From NCBI GenBank assembly GCA_037179385.1, contig CM074193.1:7585547-7649546 (forward strand): a stretch of DNA of 64,000 nt, given 5' to 3'. Shown here piece after piece: positions 38,278-48,200 of the stretch (position 1 is its first letter; the number at the start of each line of letters is the position of its first letter). This DNA comes from Holothuria scabra. Its lineage: Eukaryota; Echinodermata; Holothuroidea; Aspidochirotida; Holothuriidae. Made by a program: the position numbers and the translations under genes. The notes beneath the pieces were generated by a model. That model did not search any database. It saw only the letters and a list, made by a program, of their open reading frames with translations, and was not told the DNA's origin.

Positions 38278-38853
38278 ATGCAGTATTGTCTTAAAACATG
38301 TTGGGACATGATTTTGAGTGTACTGCGGTCCTACAGTATAGCAGCATTGAAACAGTACGAACGAGTCCAGTTATCTCATTCTCAAGCATGGCCACGTGAA
38401 CCTCGCGGTGATCGAGTTTGGGCGCCATATACGGCAATAGTTATTTTTGCACATGCAAATAAGTTATTCTGTGTACGTGATAAATATGCGCGTGATTGGT
38501 CGGCAGATCAAGGCGAGTCCAATTTGTCAACATCGGTTACAGAGGGGGAGGTTTTAATTGCTTCGACATATGGTTCAAACAATAATTCACCGAAAACGGT
38601 TTGTGCAATTTACAAAAACTTTAAAAAGGTAAACGAATTCCTAAGCACTGTTTTTGACGGAGGTCAAAGAGCTGTCACCTCCGTGCAGAAATTTGCAACA
38701 CTAATTGCACCGATGCGGAGATATAGTGGGTCCTGTATTAATACTTATGAGACGGGCCTTAAAACTTTATTTTGCAACTGGCTCCACGAGTTCTATGTAA
38801 TTATTTATCGCGAAGAGATTATTTCCATTATGCTTTGGGAACCGTCCATGTAA
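38278..38853 (+). CDS. Hypothetical 191-aa ORF in the 6.7-kb element
   Basis: This is the longest uninterrupted plus-strand frame in the element, starting MQYCLKTCWDMILSVLRSY. I see no zinc finger, DDE triad or helicase motif and recognise no family. Local CpG content is above that of the window. It could be a captured host fragment, a remnant of the element's own protein, or chance. Confidence 0.3.
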   Translation: MQYCLKTCWDMILSVLRSYSIAALKQYERVQLSHSQAWPREPRGDRVWAPYTAIVIFAHANKLFCVRDKYARDWSADQGESNLSTSVTEGEVLIASTYGSNNNSPKTVCAIYKNFKKVNEFLSTVFDGGQRAVTSVQKFATLIAPMRRYSGSCINTYETGLKTLFCNWLHEFYVIIYREEIISIMLWEPSM

Positions 38854-40560
38854 CAGGCCTTATACGAGTAAAGGCACAACCTGCAGGATTAATACTTCGG
38901 ATTATAAAAAAACAGAGGCACAGAATATAAACTTATGCTGCATAAGGTAGGCTTAAACATTAATGATAGATGGCATTTTCTTTAAAGGCAGAAAGAGGGA
39001 AGAACCGATGGTACACCCGTTCGCGATGCATTACACAGTGGTTTGGTTTAGCGGCTTGACCCTTTACCGAGAGTCGGGGGTACTTCTGGAAAACTTCAAA
39101 AGATTCTTTTTTAATCGATGGTTTGACCAAGAGGTTTTTTATTTTGTGTAAAAGTGAAAGTTACTCATTTAAGCGATACATTCTGCCCGTTTGCAGCTTG
39201 TTTCTTAATATTTTATATGAAGCAACAGTATAGAAATTTTTGCTGTTCTTCTCGGGCCTTCCTTCAATTTTCTCTCGATAATTAGTTGGATCTAGGCCTA
39301 TCGTTTTGGCCGATAAAACTGTGTCGGCTTACCGGTCGACGGCACAGGTTGGAGAGCAGACTAGTGCAATATTGATCATCTTTGCGGGGAAATTCTTGGC
39401 AAAAGCTGGGTAAACTAAGTACTCTTGCTAACCGTGTGTTCGGTTTATTTATATGTACATAGCTAGGCTCTAGTCTAACATGCAATGGAGGAATTCGGCG
39501 AGATCATTGGGTTAACAGTGAGTATGGGGTAATACGGGAGAAAATATACCCACTTGTTCTTTTTAACGCTAGTGTACAAGTCAGCGGTTTCCTGCTTGCA
39601 AGGTTAGATTTGCTAGTAAATTCACGAACTGGAAACAGTTGTGTATATGTTTACTTTCCCCCAAAGTTCATTTCTAACTTTTCTGTTGGGGAGCTGAAGT
39701 GTATTCCCAGAATATGAACACAACAATAATCGCTTTCAAGTTTTCCACGATCGTCAAAAACTGAAAGGCACACATGCATAAGAAAAAAGAAGAAGAAGAA
39801 GAACAAGAAAAAACAACAAAAAACCCAAAGCATGCAAGCAAAAAAATAACCAAAAGCTGTATGGAGCGACTGAACACGATTTCTGAAAAGATTTGGATTT
39901 CCTGACACCTGTAACTTAATGACCAGAATGTTTGCGCGAAAAAAAATCAAAAACAAAACGCCATACCAAACAAGTATGCTGGTAAAACAGCAATACGGAA
40001 AAATGCAATGAAGGTGCAAAACAAACATTGAAGAAAGGCCACGATAACTTTTACGATCTATAAATAAAAAGTGGCGATTTAAATGAGAAATGCAAAATTT
40101 TTGAAGACAATCTGCATGCACTTCTGGGATGTTGTGGCGGGCACCCAAAGATGGAAGCCAATACTTTACGATCGCCGAGGAAGCTAACTGATTTCTGTGT
40201 ACTTAAAATGTGCTTTGCCAAATATATAAAATCTTTTCAACTACGCCGTGCGCGTGGAGCTAACTAGTGAAGGGAATTAGACTGCTATTCAGCTGTGGTC
40301 TTTTGTTTCTTTTGTCGTGTTGTCGGTAAAAATGTCGCAAGTAGTAAACCGCAAAGCTTATTACCAAACAACCGCAAGCTATTGTGCGGCTGTTTTTAAT
40401 CTTGACGATTTTTGACGAACATTTCCAACATCGTCAAATTAGACGATCTCAGTTTGGGCATTTGGGAAACTTTGGGCTTTGACGTACATTGACGATCTTT
40501 GACTAACTTGGACTATTCGCAACTTGACGATCGCGCTAACCTCGACGAACCGGTACTGTA

Positions 40561-40942
40561 AGTGAATTTGCTAAGCATCATGTAACAGGCTATAAATAAC
40601 CCCCCCTCACTGCGAATTCGACTCAGCATCCAGCTCCAGATGGATGCTAAGTCGATGTGGAAAGAATCGTGTAACAGGCTATTTATAAATAACTCCACCT
40701 CACTACGACTTCAACTCAGCATCCAGCTCCAGATGGATGCTAAGTGAATTTGCTAAGCATCATGTAACAGACTATAAATAACTCCCCCTCACTGCGACTT
40801 TGACTCAGCATCCAGCTCCAGATGGATGCTAAGTGAATTTGCTAAGCATTATGTAACAGGCTATAAATAGCCCCCCCTCACTGCGAATTCGACTCGGCAT
40901 CCAGCTCCAAATGGATGCTAAGTCGATGTGGAAAGAATCGTG
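40561..40942 (+). repeat. 89-93 bp minisatellite, middle part
   Basis: This is the continuation of the array at 33355, with unit marks near 40620, 40714, 40802 and 40891. Some units are nearly identical to units left of the transposon. The array stops at TCGTG, the target of the next insertion. Confidence 0.88.
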
Positions 40943-42204
40943 CAGGGAATAATTTAGTACAGAAATTTTGCATAGCATTTTTGCGATACAAGTTCCATTT
41001 TGTGTAGCAATTTTCACTGTCATACTTTTCTTCTGTTATGCAGTACTCTGGTTCATGCCCAGATGCTATTCACCGCTATGATACGGTGTTCAGTTATATG
41101 CTGAAACTAAACCTAATTATTGACTTAATGTGACAGCACTGTTCCACGAAAAGTCCTATATATCTGCAATAATTCTTTATGGATCTGCAGAAACAAGGAA
41201 CAAAATACTGACTTCAGTTCCATATCGGAGTGAATCAGCTCCTTGCTTTGCTGTAGGCCTACAGTGTAAGGTCCTCCAGAAAGCGAGTCAAAAACATTCA
41301 CTCAACAAGCTTGATGCACTGCATGCTAACAAACTGGAACAGGGCCAGAAGACAGTCAGTAACCTTATTGTTTTTCTCCCACCATGATAATAAGCAGTTT
41401 GCCAACTTCTTAAATCCTGGGACTTTATCTAAATTTCGAGCTTGCAATCCGTTTCTAAGTGTGTTCTCAAACTTCTCATATGTATTACATACAAGGCCTG
41501 CTATGGGTATTGCTACAGCCTCATTCAGGGTAGTCAGAACGATGACAATTTGAAAGATGTCCAATATATCAAATTTTCACAAATTTCACAAAATAATTAT
41601 GAGGCACATGTAAAATACTCTTACTAAGCCCTTCATACTATTTTCAAAAGATCAACCCCTGTAATTTTGCCCTACGATGCTTTTTCTTCCGAGTTATTTG
41701 TGCAAGACCTTGCACTATCCTAACGTGTTTGGATATGGAGATGTGTAGAGCCTAGGCTATCTCGTGTTTTATGTGGAAGAAGTTTGATCCCTATGGGAAG
41801 TCGCCGAGCTATCGTAACAGAGTGCCTTATACTTCGTACACAGCTGCATACGTTGAAGTCGCACAATCGACAATGTAACTAGCGGCCAATAGGTGCACGT
41901 AAAAGTTGCGTGAATAGGCAGAATTACCTTGCTGTTTTGACTGGCATACTCAAGTGTCTGGGTACTTTTCTTGCTGCTTTTTTGCAGTGTTTCGTTACTT
42001 GATGTGTGTGTACTAAATATATATTGAACAGTTGTAGGCCTTCGTGCGCGTGCAGTATTCCCGATTTCGTTTCCATTCACTGAGTACCGGAGCTTTTGCT
42101 CGGAAATTGTGTCGCAAATTTTGCTACACATATTTTGATTTGTATCGCAAATCTGTCACTTTGCATCGCATTTTGCGATGCGATACCGGATAAATTATTC
42201 CCAG
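40943..42204. mobile_element. 1.26-kb DNA transposon with 5-bp target duplication
   Basis: It begins CAGGGAATAATTTA and ends with the inverse of CTGGGAATAATTTA. It is flanked by TCGTG at 40938-40942 and 42205-42209, within a minisatellite unit whose intact form reads GAATCGTGTAACAGG. GCGATRC/GTATCGC motifs crowd both ends. The CAGGG start recalls hAT elements, some of which make duplications shorter than 8 bp, so that is the best guess. Short internal frames carry no motif I recognise. Confidence 0.75.
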
Positions 42205-42209
42205 TCGTG

Positions 42210-42405
42210 TAACAGGCTATTTATAAATAACTCCACCTCACTACGACTTCCACTCAGCATCTAGCTCCAGATGGATGCTAAGTGAATTTGCTAAGCATCA
42301 TGTAACAGACTATAAATAACTCCCCCTCACTGCGACTTTGACTTAGCATCCAGCTCCAGATGGATGTAAGTCAATGTAATAATGTCACAGGCTATGAATA
42401 ACTCC
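42210..42405 (+). repeat. 89-93 bp minisatellite, right part
   Basis: Two more units (marks near 42251 and 42342) follow the 1.26-kb element and complete the split array. Confidence 0.85.
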
Positions 42406-42477
42406 GGTTGGATTTAAAATATTTCCGATGATTGGAAGTATATTATGTTAGCCTGTGCAAGTGTCGTTCTCAAGATA

Positions 42478-42575
42478 ATAGACTGTAGGGTTCCTATATC
42501 TCTATATAGGAACCCTAATAGACTGCCGAGCCGTATATCTCTATAAACGGCCCTGATAGACTGTATGAGTCAACT
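42478..42575. repeat. Two tandem hairpin units of ~45 bp
   Basis: The first unit has a perfect 14-bp stem, TAGGGTTCCTATAT (42486-42499) with 42504-42517, and a CTCT loop. The second has a shorter stem, GCCGT...ACGGC, around the same TATCTCTATA centre. Both are bounded by AATAGACTG or GATAGACTG. Confidence 0.8.
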
Positions 42576-42751
42576 CACTGCGACTCCGCATCCATGATTT
42601 TCAAGGTACATATTTCTTTTGTGGCGGGGTATTCTATAGTTACTCCATATACGACTCTGGCCAAAAGTAGCTGTACTCTCGGTAGACCTTGATTCGTTGA
42701 CTGTGTATAAATTTGAATGGCCGCTCTAATTCAGAATTAGGGGCCGGAAGC

Positions 42752-43010
42752 AAGTGCCAGTGGTACAGTGGTAATAACTGCGTCTTCCAGTTATGAGGTC
42801 GTGAGTTCAAGTCCAAGCTCTGACATCAAAATTGTCGTCTAGTTTTCTGGGTTGTAGTTAATCTGCTATCCCTTAATCATAGACGTTAAACTAGCTGTGA
42901 GTTTGTCTCACGAGACTGGCATTGCCAGCTTGGCATTAGTACCCCTTCATTAGGGGGTTGCTGAGTTCCCGCAAGGGAGGATCAAATGAAAACAAACGAA
43001 CAAAACCCGA
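42752..43010 (+). mobile_element. tRNA-derived SINE of a second family
   Basis: The head GCCAGTGGTACAGTGGTAA (A-box-like) is followed by GGTCGTGAGTTCAAGTCC (B-box-like) at tRNA spacing. A body with ATAGACGTTAAACTAGC and an A-rich tail ending near 43008 complete it. It differs in body from the SINE at 5765. I could not find a clear target duplication. Confidence 0.65.
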
Positions 43011-43341
43011 TGCGATGAGTGGATACGTATGCATAGGCCTAGTAATAAGGTAAGGGTTATAGGTTAGGGTTAGGGATATAATACACATAGGAATGTATGT
43101 TTACGTACATGCATACTCATATGTATGCATAGGTAGAAGGTTAAGGTGGGCTATGTAGGTATATGCACACATGGAAATATATACCCTGTTGTTTATTAAA
43201 ATATATGCATAAGTATGTGTACAGCTACTTGCATAATTACTTGACTCTAGGCATAGGTATGTGTATATATGTATACATACGTATATATCTTTATATAGTA
43301 CTGTTACACAGTACTCATATTATTCGAAAACTCTCAACCAA

Positions 43342-43420
43342 GGCTTGTAGCCCAGTCGGCAAGCACGCTGGTCTTGATGCTATACTGCTAGGGTCAAGGG
43401 TTTGGGTCTCGGTCTTAATG
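43342..43420 (+). mobile_element. tRNA-like head, likely a SINE fragment
   Basis: TAGCCCAGTCGG matches an A box exactly and GGTTTGGGTCTC is a B box with substitutions. The arms do not fold into a convincing tRNA, so a SINE head or pseudo-tRNA is more likely than a working tRNA gene. Confidence 0.4.
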
Positions 43421-43439
43421 ATGCTTTTCTTTCTTCCAC

Positions 43440-44980
43440 AGCACTCTTCTGTTCACTTCTGTCCATAGATAGTAGTTAGTACATACAAATAGCACTGTTT
43501 CCCAAGTGAGAGGGAAGAAAAAGGGGTTTTAACTTTAAAAAGAAAAATTGTTCTCTAAAACTTGAAGTTTCAGCATAGTTAACATAGTTAAAATCAAAGA
43601 AGTGTAATTTTCTGTCATCCATTTAAAAAGAGACTGGTTTAAAAGAAATGAATTAATGAAACATCAAGGCTAACATTTCATTACAGTAGTCAAGTTCTTT
43701 AACAAATCTTAGGACAAAAGTGAAATTACGGAAAATTTGAAGGGAAATTGAAGGGGTTGAATTGTATTGGTGACAGAATCTTTATTGACTACCCACCATT
43801 CAACCCCTGGTAGATCTATGGAACCAAAGATGTTATAAATGAAGTTTCTAAAGCCAAGTTTTCTCTTCATTTCATAAAGAAGTCAAATGTCAAGTTATTG
43901 TGCATAATTCTGCAAAAATATTCCAAGTCTTTTAGAAAATAACCTAAAATCCTCAAAACTCAAGGCCTGATTGTATCAATTATTGTGTGTGGGTGGCCTT
44001 ACCAAATGGGACTGGTGTCGCCAGGGTGGGCCGCAAACATTGAGTGTAGGGCTACAGTATGCACAAGTATAACATCATCTTACAAGCTGAGTGCCACCAT
44101 CGCTTGGCACATAGGGAAAGTGAATACAGTACCATTATACAGTTATACAGTAACATTATACAGTACTTTATACTGAATTGAAAGAAGCCAAGCTAAGCAA
44201 TGAGCACTTGGGATCATAAGCAACACTCACAGTCAGCTTATTTTTGGTGTCCTGAAAGGTGATGTGGAGTCATTCTCCTCAACCTTGGAAAAATTTGAGC
44301 GAGACTAACAATTGCAAAGGTGTTACAGAATATATTGATTACAAGCTATCAATATAAATGAATGGGCCCACCAGCACCTTGTTTTCCCCCTAATCTGTCC
44401 ACAGCAGTACCCTTTCAAGGAAGTGATTATTATCCATACTAATGTAAAACACACAAAACAGAAGCTAAGACCTACACTTCAGACAGAATCTTTGCCTAAT
44501 TCACAAACCAAATGACCCTGTTATGGACCTGCTTGTACTGTTTTTTGTTTTAAAAAAATTTTGAACAAGAAGGAAAGGAAGAAGGAATATGAAATGTGAA
44601 ATGTTTGTTCAAAGGACAACCGTTTAGCAGAAAACTGGTTGTTACAGGAAATCTCCCTATCCTGCTGATTCTTCAGAGTGCTTTATTTTTTTAAAAATAC
44701 TTAGTGTAAGTCATATGCTAAATAAATATGAAAAAAATTTGCAACTGAACTTTATTGAAAGTCAGTAGAAAAAACAAGTTTGTTGACTTCGTTTTCATTC
44801 TTGAATGTATGCAAATTAAATTTGATACATTACATGCCAAAGTTGTGATTATGAACAGGTTGACCTTCTTCACCAGTTGTGATATTTGGTAACCCTGACA
44901 GAATTTTAAGTGGTCCCAGAATGTACTTAATGGTCTGTGCAAATCCTCAACTGAAGATGACTTTATTATTTTTTTGTGCA
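43440..44980. other. Gene-free stretch upstream of the first SMCR8 coding exon
   Basis: I see no exon here. A non-coding 5' exon and promoter of SMCR8 should lie in this stretch or further left, but nothing in the sequence singles one out. Confidence 0.4.
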
Positions 44981-44987
44981 GGTCAGT

Positions 44988-45224
44988 ATGCTGGCTGGTG
45001 GTTATGCAGAGGTAGCTCAATATCATGCAACGTCTTCTGACATTGCCTTGTTTGATGCCGTTGGTGGAGAGGAGGAGGCATTTGTCCACTCTGTCCGTCC
45101 TTTTCCATTCCATCTTATTCCAGCCTATCAACCAGTCACACCATGGCCTTCAACCAAACAAAAAATTGAAAAAGATTTTATTTTAGTGTGTGAATTTTCA
45201 GAGATTGTTGGACCAACTGCTTTG
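44988..45224 (+). CDS. SMCR8: SMCR8 exon 1 (coding), residues 1-79
   Basis: The acceptor TTTTTTTGTGCAG ends at 44981 and ATG follows at 44988. The first ~55 residues are variable, as in other species. [18 protein letters not shown] ends at the donor TTTG|GTATGT and is the conserved start of the longin fold. Confidence 0.9.
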
Positions 45225-48200
45225 GTATGTACTGATACCCCTTAATATTGAGTTTGGAAGTTTGCAAGCATATTGAGAGCATGAAAGTTACAGTGAACTA
45301 AGAATATGTCAAAAAATGAAGTGTTTACAAGTAATGTGGCTTCTCCCACTGTCATCATACAGTGTTATTGTACACACATGTACACACATAAATGCTCAAA
45401 CTTAAATCAGAGCATTAAAGGTGGTGTGACCTGTCAGCACAATGCCCTGACTTGAACAGGGTTGGCACCAGGGTATTTTGATGAAGGGGGATGCAATGCA
45501 TGAGTTTAGTGTTCTTCATCTTCTTTTTCCCTCCTTTTCCTTCTCTTTTCACATTTTCCTGCCAATGTAGGGCCAAGGGGAAAGTCACCCCTGTCACCCT
45601 CCCTGTGACACTGGTGACACTGTCCCTGCTTGGCAGTGAAGGAGTAAACTTCCTAGGGAAAAGCCCAATAGAGTTATGTCAATATCTTTTACGGTTATCA
45701 AATATGCCTCTTTAAAATGTTTATGTTTCTGGAGCAGCTTGTTGCATACGCAAAAATAATTTTGTGGAGTGTTGCACAAAGTTGACATTTCTTTTGTTAA
45801 CCCTATGTTAATTTTCTCTTAATTACTCATCAGATAGTTTATGGTTTGGGAATTGATACTGATGATTTTTAAGGACACAATTTAAACTTCCAAAATAAAA
45901 CCCTTGGCCTCAGAACATACTAATGTTACAACTGTCTTTGAATTGAATATTGCTTTCGCAACTTTGATTCATTGAGTTTGACTAGTTGGTTGGTACAGTA
46001 CAGTGTGAGACTATTATTACAGTATCACCATTTTCAGGGGCCGGTGAATACTTTGCTATTGTAAATAAATTCACATACTGTATATTCAAATAAAATCCAT
46101 GTAAGGAGAACTCACATGTATGCAATCTGTGAAGCGCCTTGAAGGGGAAAAATATATTTGTAGGTAAATGTGGGTACAGTATTTGGAGGGAAATTTGAAT
46201 AGTTTTGTACATGAAAATAATGCAACTGTCAAACTTTTGTGGAAAAATTTTAGTATCACTAGCTGGGTAATAACATCATTTTCAGCCCAGTTTACAGTCC
46301 GTAACTTGGTACAGTATATCTGATTTTGTACTTTGGATGATGTTTGTGATTTCAATCATGATTTTAAATGGATATGAATGTATGTGATCCTCTTTACAGA
46401 TAACAATTCCATCAGATGGAGGCAGAAATTTTGACAAGGATATGTTTGCTGTGAAAATAATGGCTGTGGACTATAATGCCACTAACATGCTCCGATGCTA
46501 GTAAGTATTTATGAAGACAGTGCTGAAGGATATTCCAAACAGGGGGTGCACTGATCCAGATTTTGGAAACTACTTTCCCAGATTCAGAATTACTGTACCC
46601 TGGCAAACTTTGTCAGGCTATTTTCAGTTTTTAAAGAACAAACATTGAGTAACAGAAAGGCTTCAATACCAGTAGGAAAGGGGAGATATGGTGTGAGGGA
46701 CAGAGAGGGATGGTAGTTGACAATCTCTCTTTGGGTTGCTGAAGTTGTCTTATCTTATATGGTGCAGACTGAATAATTCCAAGAGGAAAACTAAAGACTT
46801 TACTTACCAAATTATACTGTATTTTGAAAGAAAGAAACAATGTCATGTTACATTGTTATAGTAATTGTAAAACTCAAAAAATTTGCAAAACTGTTGTACC
46901 TAGACACACCATTGTTTATAGATAATACTTTAGTGTTGTTTATGACAGTAATTAAATTTATTGAAAGCTGTTAAATTAATGTGTTAGTAACATCAGTTTA
47001 GAAATGTTCAAATTATCATGATACAAAATTTGTTTTCTTTCGCTTCTACGCTGTACAGTATCCTGAAAGGGCATTGTTGTGATGTAAAGTAATTTCAATT
47101 TTGATTGGCACAAGGGAGATGTTTACAGTAGTAATTGTACAGCAGTATTTTCTTTGTGAATGTAACTAGGTACAGTACTAATATGGTCTCTATGTCAGTC
47201 ATACTGTAGTCACAATATGATGGACAACTTTCACAATTTTTCAATGTCAGCACTTTGCACTGCATTTAATACATCCTGTCAATTTTCCTATTGTGTATGA
47301 CTTGGATATTTGTACAAATTTTGCTCTGTCAGTTATGGTAGAAGCAAAAGACAGTTTGTAGTTAATTAGTATACATTCTTGCATGTACTGTACCGTAAAA
47401 ATCATTTGTGGTTTTAGTAATATTGTATTCACACAGAGTATTATGTTTCAAGTTATTAATGCCTTATCAAACATAGTTGTTGTGATTCACAAGTATTTTG
47501 CAAATTATGGTAAAACTTATTTTGTCCTATTAAATAACTAGCATTTTGGTATCTTGCTCATCTCAACAAAGTGTGCACAGACTGTAGATGCAGGTAAACT
47601 GTATCTGGTGAGGTTTGTGTTTTGGTTTGGATGATAAGAGTTAGTTACTTAGATGTACAGTAGTTTTACGGCCCAGTTTCCAAGCTATTGGTTCAAGTCG
47701 AGCCGACCACAGCCTTTTTTCCAGTTGCGGTCCACTGGCTTGTTTTCCCTACTTCATTGCTTATACGTAGCATCACGCACAATGGCAGTAGGTTCCTGTT
47801 TTAGAGTCTTTGGTATGGCTCGACCTGGGAAGCGAACCTGGGCCTTCCGCGTGAGTGGATGATAAGAGAAACAAATGCTTTCAAGATGGCATGTGTATTC
47901 ATGGGTATGTCTGTCTGTGTTTATGACACCTAAGTTGCACATAATCATATCTCAAGAAGGGAAACTCTGACAGTTCTAAACAAGATGGCCCATATAGAGT
48001 GGAAGATAACTATGTTGTTCTGTATAGAGGTCAAAGGTATGTGGGAAACTACAAGTCTAACTCTAAAATCCTTGTTTCATGACATCTTAAAGTAGGAAAC
48101 TTGGGAAGAGTTTTTTGTGAACATATTATGGTGTGAAGATGATCCTTAATTAAGTCAAGATCTTCCGTGGTCACTAGGGTCCAGTTTTTGAAAACTTTGT

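Larger units (their letters stand above)
33858..40558. mobile_element. 6.7-kb DNA transposon with TA target duplication
   Basis: The inverted ends start CAGTACCGRTTCGTCGAGGT and match over about 24 bp. They are flanked by TA (33856-33857 and 40559-40560), and the intact minisatellite unit reads GATGCTAAGTG, so the empty site is known. TTGACG/CGTCAA motifs cluster just inside both ends (33885-33985 and 40400-40530), as transposase-binding repeats often do. TA duplications fit Tc1/mariner-like and some other superfamilies. I find no transposase motif, so the superfamily is unresolved. Confidence 0.75.

Noticed and set aside
41298..41564. A transposase remnant in the 1.26-kb element
   Set aside because: The 88-codon minus frame has no DDE or hAT dimerisation motif that I can recognise.
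43040..43080. TTAGGG-like run, possible interstitial telomere
   Set aside because: Only two adjacent TTAGGG units occur with degenerate neighbours, which is expected by chance in such sequence.
43342..43420. A working tRNA gene
   Set aside because: The A box is perfect but the B box and stems are poor, and sequence around it looks like SINE body.
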